DNA of 5,149 nucleotides from Candidatus Gastranaerophilales bacterium (lineage in GTDB: Bacteria > Cyanobacteriota > Vampirovibrionia > Gastranaerophilales > UBA9971). Every line of letters starts with the position of its first letter. Position 1 is the first letter of the stretch. Positions 1 through 5,120 of this stretch are shown here, piece after piece. Location of the stretch: NCBI GenBank assembly GCA_028277195.1, contig JANQGS010000208.1, positions 1-5,149 on the forward strand, given 5' to 3'. The notes below the pieces were generated by a model. It made no database searches, was not told the origin of the DNA, and saw only the letters and a list, made by a program, of their open reading frames with translations. Made by a program: the position numbers and the translations under genes.

Positions 1-2
1 TA

Positions 3-93
3 GTTAAGTTAATTTTGTCATTCTGAACTTGATTCAGAATCTCATGAGACCCCGGGTCAAGCCCGGGGTGACACCGGACAAAATTAACTTAAC
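3..93. repeat. Nested palindromic element (MITE/RPE-like)
   Basis: A perfect 17-bp inverted repeat, GTTAAGTTAATTTTGTC at 3-19 and its complement at 77-93, encloses two smaller perfect hairpins. These are ATTCTGAA/TTCAGAAT (20-27 and 33-40, 5-nt loop) and CCCCGGG/CCCGGGG (50-56 and 62-68, 5-nt loop). The 8-bp palindrome CTCATGAG (41-48) lies between them, and a short TGTCA/TGACA pair (16-20 and 69-73) sits inside the outer arms. The whole could fold as a three-way, cloverleaf-like structure in RNA or a cruciform in DNA. The attctgaacttgattcagaat and ccgggtcaagcccgg cores resemble dispersed intergenic palindromes common in several bacterial groups (recalled, not searched). No ORF is present. 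It lies beyond the 3' end of sppA and could protect or end that transcript, but no T-tract follows either hairpin. Confidence 0.75.
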
Positions 94-135
94 AGAACAC
101 TACCGTGTATTTTTTATAATCTTTCATTTAATATA

Positions 136-164
136 ATTGTAGCACAATATGTATACAATGTAAA
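136..164 (-). promoter_or_regulatory. Candidate sigma70 promoter reading left, out of the window
   Basis: On the minus strand TTTACA (159-164) and TACAAT (136-141) are separated by exactly 17 bp. This gives a five-of-six match to both the -35 and the -10 consensus at ideal spacing. It lies just 3' of the sppA stop codon and points away from it, so its target must be a gene to the left of the window, transcribed through the palindromic element. The spacer contains TTGTATACA, a partly symmetric sequence that could be an operator. The match is by eye in AT-rich DNA, so chance is possible. Confidence 0.4.
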
Positions 165-174
165 CCATTATGGG

Positions 175-1023
175 CTAAAAATCCGGCATCAGCCAAAGGG
201 GAACTCTCTTATAAAAAGCGTTTAAGCCCGCGTTTTCCAGTATTTCCATAACGCTCCCCCCGGTTACTTTTTGTAAAAAGGTTTTTTTGGGCGATAAGTC
301 AATGGTTATAGGCTTTTCCTTCATTTTTGCAAGTTTTGCGGCCAGGTCAACCGCGTCTGACATTGAACCTATTTCATCCACCAGGCCCAGCTCTTTTGCC
401 CGGGTGCCTGAGAATATCCTGCCGTCAGCAAACTTTTTGACCTCTTCCCGGTCTATTTTGCGATTCCGGGATATTTCACTTATAAATTGCTCATAGGTAG
501 AGTCAATAAGGCCCTGGAGTATTTCTTTTTCCTCACGGGAAAGGTATTTTGTCTGGGATAATATGTCTTTATACTGACCGGACTTAACTATCTGATTATC
601 AATACCTATTTTTTTGTACAGGGTCTTTAATACATTAATTTTTATTATCACACCAATAGACCCTGTGACGGTTCCGGGGTTGCTGACTATTTTATCCGCC
701 GCAACCGCAACATATAACCCGCCGCTGGCCGCCAGGTCCCCCAGCGAGGCAGTTATTTTTACTTTATCCTGCTCCTGGGCCCTTTTGATTTCCCTGTATA
801 TTTCCTGCGAAGCGCCAACCGTGCCGCCGGGGCTGTTTATTCTCAGTACAATGTTTTTAACGCCCAGTTTTTTTGCGGTTTTAAACGATTCAATAATTTT
901 TGACGCCACGGGAAAAGTCCCCGTGTCAAGGATTATGCCCTCTATTTTTATTATTCCGACCCTGTTGTCGCTTAAAAGTCCATACTTAATCTTTTCATAG
1001 CCTGCTTTTATCTTCTTTATCAT
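175..1023 (-). CDS. sppA: Signal peptide peptidase SppA-type serine protease (S49), anchorless
   Basis: This 282-residue protein belongs to the S49 family of Ser/Lys-dyad proteases, which cut leftover signal peptides and other membrane-associated peptides. The NSPGG motif is at 63-67. The nucleophile is Ser100 in AASGG (98-102), and the general-base lysine is Lys152 in SGQYKD (148-153). The Ser-Lys distance of 52 equals that of Bacillus subtilis SppA (Ser147/Lys199). GSIGV (121-125) and the DGRIFSGTRAKELGLVDEIG segment (200-219) are also typical. The length fits the short, single-domain form. The start is firm: GGGGAG lies 7 nt upstream, and an in-frame TAA (1027-1029) sits two codons before the ATG, so no longer N-terminus is possible. 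The protein begins with a Lys-rich segment and has no N-terminal membrane anchor or signal peptide, unlike most SppA proteins. It may act in the cytoplasm or at the inner membrane face as an oligomer. It lies 26 nt after fliD, probably in one transcript. It ends in TAG. Confidence 0.92.
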   Translation of the reverse strand: MIKKIKAGYEKIKYGLLSDNRVGIIKIEGIILDTGTFPVASKIIESFKTAKKLGVKNIVLRINSPGGTVGASQEIYREIKRAQEQDKVKITASLGDLAASGGLYVAVAADKIVSNPGTVTGSIGVIIKINVLKTLYKKIGIDNQIVKSGQYKDILSQTKYLSREEKEILQGLIDSTYEQFISEISRNRKIDREEVKKFADGRIFSGTRAKELGLVDEIGSMSDAVDLAAKLAKMKEKPITIDLSPKKTFLQKVTGGSVMEILENAGLNAFYKRVPLWLMPDF

Positions 1024-1049
1024 CCTTTATCTCCCCGGATACAGCCCTT

Positions 1050-2816
1050 TTATAACATTGCAAGGGCATTACTTTGCTGTTGCATCTGGCTTATATATTG
1101 GTCCATCTGGTTAAATTGCCTTGTGAGGTATTTTTCCCGCTGGTCAATCCTGTCCGTTTCCCTGGTAATCGATTTATCAATGTCGGAAATCTGGCTGTCC
1201 ATTGAGTCTTCCCTTGCGGCAAAATAGCCGTTTGCCGGGTCAAGGGTATTTTCAACCTTTGTTTCCAGCAGTTGCATGACACCTGTTGTTCCGGCTTCAG
1301 TATCGCCTATCAGAAGGGCTTTGACCTCATCTGGCCTGTCCCGGAGCGCTTCAATGAATTTATCCTTATCCAGTTTAAGCGATGTAGTTGATTCCTCAAC
1401 GCCTGTACCTACAGAACCTGTTGTTATGCCTATCATTGCCAGGCTGTCGTATTTGGTAAGCCCCTCAATACGGTTGGTTGCGGTTAATCGGAGGTCATTT
1501 CTCAGGGAAACAAGCGAGTATTCACTGGATAAGTCCTTACCTGTGGAGGTTTTGGAGTCAATTTCGCTGATAACCCCGTTAAACTTGCTGATAAAATCGT
1601 CAACCGCATCGGTCAGCTTGTCAGTATCCTGTTCAACGTTAAAGGTTAGTGTCTCACCGGTTTCTGTGACGTCCTTGAGGTTTATTGTGACCCCGGTAAG
1701 TCCCGTTATCTCGTTTGTCAGGGTATTTGAATTTGCTTCGAGCGGGCTGGCTGAGCCGTTAATATAAACAACCGCGTTTTCTCCCAGTGTCTGGGAGGAG
1801 AGCGAGTCCCCGCCCGCCGTAATAAGCCCCATTTGCTGGAGAAAATCGCCTGATGTATCCTCAAGGCTTATTGCGGTTTTGCCCGGGTCTTTTGCTGTCA
1901 GGGAAAGTTTATTTTCCCTTGCGTCATAGCTTGCTATTACATCGGCGTCATCATCGCTGTTTATGTTATTTATTACATCCTGGAATGTTGTATTAGAGCC
2001 TATGCTGAATTCAGAGTCGCCTATTTTAAAGGTATAGCTTGATTCGGTAAACGAGCCGGAGAGGTTTGCCGTATTGCCGACTATTGTGCCGTTCGTATCA
2101 ACCTTATTCACGTCAACCGTGCTGGAAAACGTCATGTTATTACCGCCTGAGGACACGGCATCAGCGGTTGACAGGTTCATTACGTTGAGGAAGTTGCTGG
2201 AGTCTGCGCTTGAGCCCAGGGTAAGGCTGTTTATCTCGGTGTCATCGTAGGTTATTTCAAACTTCCCGCTGCTTACCTGCGCGCTAAGCCCGGTAATGCC
2301 AGCGTTATTTATATCATCGACAATATCATCGACCGTATCGCTTTCTTCTATGGTAAATTCATTTTTCACCCCGTCAACGTAAATGGAGAAAGTGCCTTCT
2401 TCCGCGTCCCCGTTGGCGAGGTCTGTAAAGGTTTCCGTGCCGTCAATAACCTGGCCTATTGCGGATGTGCTCTGTGCCGTTGTAGAGGTGGCTAGGCTTT
2501 CAACCTCGAGCTCTATTTTCTGGACGGCAGCCCTGTTGGAGACGGTGGCTGTGGCTATATCAGAGTCAGAGCCTGTTATTTTTTTCCTGTCAAAAAGGTC
2601 AAACGAAGAGGACAGGTGGGCGTCTGTGAGGTCTTCTATGGATGACCTGAGCGAGGAAAACTTTGATTCCACGGTATTCAGGGCGGTTCTGGAGTTCTGG
2701 ATGCCTGTTTTTTGTGATTTTAGTGTGTTAAGGCGTGTGCTCTCGACCTGTATAATGGCGTCTATCCAGTCCTGGACCGGGAGTCCCGAACCTACGCCGC
2801 TGAATTGAATTGACAT
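1050..2816 (-). CDS. fliD: Flagellar hook-associated protein 2, filament cap FliD
   Basis: FliD forms the oligomeric cap at the growing flagellar tip and helps exported flagellin subunits fold into the filament. The chosen start gives 588 residues. The N-terminus MSIQFSGVGSGLPVQDWIDA is the conserved FliD_N opening (GVGSGL), followed by a helical stretch to about residue 70. The centre is Ser/Thr/Asp/Gly-rich and carries two hook IN-type segments, TVDDIVDDINNAGI (about 161-174) and TFQDVINNINS (about 277-287). The FliD_C region covers roughly 350-588, and its last 50 residues form an amphipathic coiled coil (DSQISDIDKSITRETDRID onward) ending in a Gln/Met-rich tail, as usual for axial proteins. 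There is no cysteine. An upstream in-frame ATG at 2862-2864 would add 16 residues unlike any FliD N-terminus. The ATG at 2814-2816 is preferred because GGAGAG (2825-2830) lies 8 nt before it and the protein then begins with the family motif. The length is above that of many FliD proteins but within the range. Confidence 0.94.
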   Translation of the reverse strand: MSIQFSGVGSGLPVQDWIDAIIQVESTRLNTLKSQKTGIQNSRTALNTVESKFSSLRSSIEDLTDAHLSSSFDLFDRKKITGSDSDIATATVSNRAAVQKIELEVESLATSTTAQSTSAIGQVIDGTETFTDLANGDAEEGTFSIYVDGVKNEFTIEESDTVDDIVDDINNAGITGLSAQVSSGKFEITYDDTEINSLTLGSSADSSNFLNVMNLSTADAVSSGGNNMTFSSTVDVNKVDTNGTIVGNTANLSGSFTESSYTFKIGDSEFSIGSNTTFQDVINNINSDDDADVIASYDARENKLSLTAKDPGKTAISLEDTSGDFLQQMGLITAGGDSLSSQTLGENAVVYINGSASPLEANSNTLTNEITGLTGVTINLKDVTETGETLTFNVEQDTDKLTDAVDDFISKFNGVISEIDSKTSTGKDLSSEYSLVSLRNDLRLTATNRIEGLTKYDSLAMIGITTGSVGTGVEESTTSLKLDKDKFIEALRDRPDEVKALLIGDTEAGTTGVMQLLETKVENTLDPANGYFAAREDSMDSQISDIDKSITRETDRIDQREKYLTRQFNQMDQYISQMQQQSNALAML

Positions 2817-2839
2817 ATCACATACTCTCCGTAGTTCTG

Positions 2840-2862
2840 GCCTTATTTTATCATAATAAGGC
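2840..2862 (-). promoter_or_regulatory. Inverted repeat in the fliD 5' leader
   Basis: A perfect 8-bp inverted repeat, GCCTTATT (2840-2847) and AATAAGGC (2855-2862) with a 7-nt spacer, lies 23 nt upstream of the preferred fliD start and just 5' of its Shine-Dalgarno site. It could be an operator or a leader hairpin. There is no T-run after it on either strand, so it is not a classic terminator. Confidence 0.35.
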
Positions 2863-3049
2863 ACTTAAATCCGTTTATTATCCTTTAAAGAAACTATTTA
2901 TATATATACCATTTTTTGAAGGATTTTAAACATTTATTGGTCCTTGATACTCATTTCATCCGCCTGTCATGCAAAAGCCCCGGCAAAATGATTAATAAAG
3001 AGCTTTTAAAACATAAATTTGCAAAGCTGTATTTATTTAAAAACACCGC
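2863..3049. other. Intergenic region between fliD and the right-hand module
   Basis: This AT-rich, divergent intergenic stretch has no gene. It must carry the fliD promoter on the minus strand. The best eye-visible candidate is TTTAAA (2925-2930) followed after 16 bp by TATATA (2903-2908), which is weak. A possible sigma28-like element on the plus strand is listed separately. A 6-bp AGCTTT/AAAGCT pair (3001-3006 and 3023-3028) is also present and may be chance. Confidence 0.6.
3007..3033 (+). promoter_or_regulatory. Weak sigma28 (FliA)-like promoter candidate
   Basis: TAAA (3007-3010) is followed after exactly 15 nt by GCTGTATT (3026-3033). The flagellar sigma28 consensus is TAAA-N15-GCCGATAA/T. 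The -35 and the spacing match, but the -10 keeps only G, C, the second G and the last T. It is placed properly to transcribe the left copy of the 36-bp repeat about 20 nt downstream, next to a flagellar gene. It may be chance in AT-rich DNA. Confidence 0.2.
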
Positions 3050-3085
3050 AATGTGTTGGGAATAAGAGAGGTGTTTATTATGATG
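3050..3085 (+). repeat. Left copy of the 36-bp perfect direct repeat
   Basis: These 36 bases recur without mismatch at 5085-5120, starting AATGTGTTGGGAATAAGAG and ending in TATTATGATG. Identity stops abruptly on both sides (c versus a before, t versus a after). The repeat contains AGAGGTG, a strong Shine-Dalgarno site, 6 nt before ATGATG, so it looks like the translation-initiation region of a gene. It also holds TTGGGA-17 bp-TATGAT (3056-3061 and 3079-3084), a passable sigma70 match, so a promoter role is the alternative. It marks the left edge of the accessory module. Confidence 0.95.
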
Positions 3086-3109
3086 TATAATTATACTTTT
3101 AATGGGTAA
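3080..3109 (+). other. Nine-codon leader ORF ahead of the kinase gene
   Basis: The start codon supplied by the left 36-bp repeat opens a mini-ORF, MMYNYTFNG, that ends in TAA at 3107-3109, 5 nt before the kinase ATG. It has a much better ribosome binding site (AGAGGTG, 6 nt before the ATG) than the kinase itself, whose only nearby purine run is GGGTAAG. Terminating ribosomes could therefore restart at 3115, coupling kinase translation to this leader. It may be simply the stub of an interrupted gene. Confidence 0.4.
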
Positions 3110-3114
3110 GTTTT

Positions 3115-3840
3115 ATGAAAATCATTGAAATTAATGCGGATGAGTGGACTGAAAGAGAGGGGCTTTCCTCTACCGGAAAGAGGGTTAAAGCTTGGTATGT
3201 AAGAAATTCAGACAATAAGAGCTTTCTTTATAAACTACCTAAAAAATATTCAAATTATATTACTTCTGAAATCTGGACGGAAATTATTGCTTATCAGGTT
3301 GGGATTTCTTTGAATTTAGAAATCCCTAAAATTTATCCAGCTAGAAATAATAATGAGTATGGCGTTCTTGTTGAGAACTTTTTGGAAAAAGGCGAATCTC
3401 TTTCAGAAGCACAGGCTTTTTTAAGCTATTCCGGTCAAATCCGCTCGCATAATATCCTTTTTATAGAAAAATTTTTAACAAATGTGTTTGATAAAAAGCT
3501 ATGGTATAAATTTAAACAAATGCTTGTTTACGATTGTATAATCGGCAATAATGACAGGCATTCTGGGAACTGGGGCTTATGCTACCAACAAACAGATAAA
3601 TTATTAGTACAAAATGTCCGATTTGCACCTATTTATGATAATGCCTCTTGCCTGACAAGAGAATTACCTGAACAGCGTGTTAAAGATATGCTTGATAATG
3701 TCGAAAAATTTAATAAATACATTACGGGAAAGTATTCAAAACCTACCGGTTTATATTGGAATCAAGATAATAACCCAAAACTAAAAAACCATTTTGAACT
3801 TATATTAAAACTAATCGACAAAGAACCCGATACAAAGTAG
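3115..3840 (+). CDS. HipA-like Ser/Thr kinase, toxin candidate, shortened by TAG
   Basis: This 241-residue protein has the fold signature of the HipA C-terminal kinase domain without the HipA N-terminal part. Lys40 in FLYKLPK is the probable ATP-binding lysine, and Glu52/Glu56 in SEIWTE match the conserved helix after it. GNNDRHSGNWG (144-154) is the catalytic loop, with Asp147 as catalytic base and Asn152 as metal ligand. APIYD (171-175) supplies the metal-binding Asp175. All core residues are present, so catalysis is plausible. HipA kinases phosphorylate translation factors such as aminoacyl-tRNA synthetases; the target here is unknown. The frame continues beyond its TAG stop for 55 more codons to the partner gene, so the protein is probably C-terminally truncated. 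There is no strong Shine-Dalgarno site, and a leader ORF ends just before the ATG. AT-rich codon use differs from fliD and sppA, which suggests transfer. The partner at 4008 carries HipS-like and HIRAN regions. Confidence 0.8.
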   Translation: MKIIEINADEWTEREGLSSTGKRVKAWYVRNSDNKSFLYKLPKKYSNYITSEIWTEIIAYQVGISLNLEIPKIYPARNNNEYGVLVENFLEKGESLSEAQAFLSYSGQIRSHNILFIEKFLTNVFDKKLWYKFKQMLVYDCIIGNNDRHSGNWGLCYQQTDKLLVQNVRFAPIYDNASCLTRELPEQRVKDMLDNVEKFNKYITGKYSKPTGLYWNQDNNPKLKNHFELILKLIDKEPDTK

Positions 3841-4008
3841 ATAATACAGGACTTTTTGCAGGTAGATTATATCAGCCCTGTTAATGATATTATTAGAAAA
3901 ATACAGTGTTTAGACTTACCGGAAGAATACAAACTATCTGATAATAGGGCACAAGCAATCATTAAAATACTGGAAGCAAGAAAAGCAAAAATGCAGGAAT
4001 TACTATAA
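3841..4008 (+). pseudogene. In-frame continuation of the HipA-like kinase after a TAG
   Basis: From 3841 the kinase frame continues without a further stop to TAA at 4006-4008, encoding 55 residues that begin IIQDFLQVDYISPVNDIIRK and end KAKMQELL. The segment is protein-like (amphipathic helices, normal composition). It has no usable start of its own; the only ATG (3991) would give five residues. Its stop overlaps the next start as TAATG, the usual arrangement for coupled toxin-antitoxin genes. This indicates that the original kinase was about 297 residues and that the TAG at 3838-3840 is a later nonsense change, for example from CAG or TGG. Readthrough of the TAG is the alternative. A sequencing error is also possible. 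Confidence 0.8.
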
Positions 4009-4685
4009 TGTGTACGTTTGAAACAAATGAAATATACCTTACATGGCGAAAAGCAGTAGGAAACCGCCGTTATATAATCGGTAAATTGATTAAGGATAAC
4101 GATAAATACTCATTTCAATATTTGTCTGCCAGTGGGCTGGAAAAAGCTAAAGCAGTTGGTTTTGAACATTATCCGGCATTTCCTAAACTGGATAAAATTT
4201 ATGATGAAGAAGTATTAACGACATTTTCAAGAAGGCTTGTAAATCCGGCCAGAAGCGATTATGAAAAGTTTTTAAAATACTGGTGCGCTGGAAACTTTAA
4301 AAATAATAATTTTGCTCTATTAGGCTTAACAGGGGCTAAATTGCAGACAGATACCTTTGAATTTATTGCCCCGCATTATGAAACCCCAGCTGCGTTCTAT
4401 ACAGAAGTTGCGGGACTGCATCATGCTGATGAAAACTTGTTAAATGAAATTAAAGCTACTGAAAATTTTGAGGATATTTCATTAAAGCCTGAACCTGAAA
4501 ACCAGTATGACCCTGATGCGGTCAAAGTATTATACAAAGGGTTTGAACTTGGCTATATCAAGATTGTTCATAGCACATGTATTGCAAAAGCCTTTAAAGC
4601 TCATAGAAATATTTCAGCAAAAATTAAAAACATCATTAAAAATGGTTCTTTAAAAGAAATTTTACTTGATGTAAAAATTGACTAA
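4008..4685 (+). CDS. HipS-like plus HIRAN domain protein, probable kinase antitoxin
   Basis: This 225-residue protein has two parts. Residues 8-115 resemble HipS, the small partner of HipBST and the equivalent of the HipA N-terminal subdomain. The signs are the YL...YIIGKL...YSFQYL strands (10-39), then FPKLDKIY with SRRLVNPARSDYEKFL (58-89) and LLGLTGAKLQTDTFE (104-118), a pattern seen in bacterial HIRAN-domain proteins next to or fused with Hip kinases. Residues 130-222 are a HIRAN domain with VAGLHHAD (134-141), the signature LKPEPENQYDPDAVKV (159-174), and FELGYIK (179-185). HIRAN domains in eukaryotic Rad5/HLTF bind DNA ends; in bacteria the role is little known. By family analogy the HipS-like part would restrain the kinase, while HIRAN might contribute DNA binding or sensing. 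The ATG overlaps the TAA of the full-length kinase frame, and AGGA lies about 9 nt upstream, so translational coupling is likely. Assignment of both domains is from pattern recognition. Confidence 0.8.
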   Translation: MCTFETNEIYLTWRKAVGNRRYIIGKLIKDNDKYSFQYLSASGLEKAKAVGFEHYPAFPKLDKIYDEEVLTTFSRRLVNPARSDYEKFLKYWCAGNFKNNNFALLGLTGAKLQTDTFEFIAPHYETPAAFYTEVAGLHHADENLLNEIKATENFEDISLKPEPENQYDPDAVKVLYKGFELGYIKIVHSTCIAKAFKAHRNISAKIKNIIKNGSLKEILLDVKID

Positions 4686-4710
4686 TATACCTTTTTTATA
4701 TTCAAAAAAA

Positions 4711-4938
4711 TCAGTTCACTATTGCATTAATAACCTTATAAGTCAGTTTTAAGGTTTTTTCATCGGAATTATCAAGCAATAACTGAATATTAGTAAGTAA
4801 CTTTTCTTTATTAAGTTCCTTTGTAAATGTAAAGAGGTCTTTTATTTCAACTTGAAGAGCATTAGCAATCTTTTCAAGGTTTTCTTCTTTTGGAAATTGT
4901 CCGCCATTCTCAATTTTACAAAGATTGATTGTTTCCAT
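4711..4938 (-). CDS. N-terminally truncated XRE-family HTH regulator
   Basis: This 75-residue ORF starts within a Cro/C1-type helix-turn-helix. INLCKIENGGQFPKEENLEK (4-23), then IANALQV and IKDLF (up to 36), match the recognition helix and the last helices of XRE domains. A tail typical of short XRE proteins follows. The first two helices, usually some 20-25 residues, are missing. The frame is open upstream only to a TAA at 4984-4986, and the 15 codons in between (ending RLFFGGRID) do not look like an HTH, nor do the other frames. GGAAGG lies 6 nt before the ATG, so the short form could be translated. DNA binding is doubtful without helices 1-2. It is convergent with the HIRAN gene (25 nt between stops). 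In hipBA/hipBST an XRE protein is the repressor, so it may be the decayed regulator of this module. Confidence 0.6.
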   Translation of the reverse strand: METINLCKIENGGQFPKEENLEKIANALQVEIKDLFTFTKELNKEKLLTNIQLLLDNSDEKTLKLTYKVINAIVN

Positions 4939-4988
4939 ATCAATCCTTCCACCGAAAAATAGCCTGACGGTTACAATTCCCGGTTATT

Positions 4989-5035
4989 ATTAAAAAATAT
5001 TAACATCATTTACATAATATATTAAAAAATATTAA
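4989..5035. repeat. Direct repeat pair, possible operator
   Basis: ATTAAAAAATATTAA occurs at 4989-5003 and again at 5021-5035, 32 bp apart (about three helical turns). Each copy is followed by a TTTACAT-rATAT segment (5009 and 5036 onward), the second copy having lost 5 bp. The pair lies upstream of the truncated HTH gene and overlaps the region of a rightward promoter, which is where autoregulatory sites for an XRE repressor would be expected. AT-rich low complexity is the alternative explanation. Confidence 0.5.
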
Positions 5036-5041
5036 TTTACA

Positions 5042-5050
5042 TGATATAAT
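5042..5050 (+). promoter_or_regulatory. Extended -10 promoter reading rightward
   Basis: TGATATAAT is a perfect TGnTATAAT extended -10 element, which needs little or no -35; the best upstream hexamer at 17 bp is TTAAAA (5022-5027). Transcription would begin near 5057 and read through the right 36-bp repeat into the gene starting at 5115. The second ATTAAAAAATATTAA repeat sits immediately upstream, so a repressor bound there could block it. Confidence 0.5.
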
Positions 5051-5084
5051 ACATAGCTAATAAAACATATAAATAAATGTAATA

Positions 5085-5120
5085 AATGTGTTGGGAATAA
5101 GAGAGGTGTTTATTATGATG
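5085..5120 (+). repeat. Right copy of the 36-bp perfect direct repeat
   Basis: It is identical to 3050-3085 over all 36 bases and marks the right edge of the module. Here the ribosome binding site (AGAGGTG, 5102-5108) and ATGATG lead into a frame that remains open to the window edge, so this is probably the copy attached to the functional gene body. Confidence 0.95.

Noticed and set aside
1..95. CRISPR repeat unit
   Set aside because: The palindromic unit occurs once in the window and has no regular spacers or cas genes.
287..1000. Plus-strand ORFs at 287-496 and 614-1000
   Set aside because: They are antisense to the well-supported sppA frame, have no family resemblance and low-quality composition; shadows of the real gene.
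1091..2808. ORFs at 1091-1282 (minus), 1276-1767 and 2383-2808 (plus) inside fliD
   Set aside because: All overlap the fliD coding frame completely, and none shows a recognisable domain.
2817..2864. Sixteen-residue N-terminal extension of FliD from the ATG at 2862
   Set aside because: The added residues do not resemble FliD, cover the leader inverted repeat, and lack the good Shine-Dalgarno site found before the internal ATG at 2814-2816.
2970..2985. Sigma54-like site for fliD (minus strand TGCC...TTGCA)
   Set aside because: The essential GG of the -24 element is missing (TGCC instead of TGGC), so only the -12 half fits.
3838..3840. General reassignment of TAG to an amino acid in this organism
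   Set aside because: sppA ends in TAG at a plausible protein terminus, and no other gene here contains an internal TAG; a single interrupted gene is better explained by mutation.
4692..4710. TTTTTT...AAAAAA as a bidirectional terminator between the convergent genes
   Set aside because: It is only an A/T run pair without a GC stem; the two genes may share a weak terminator but this cannot be supported.
3050..5120. Insertion sequence or integron cassette
   Set aside because: No transposase, integrase, terminal inverted repeats or attC-like structure is seen; only the direct repeats are supported.
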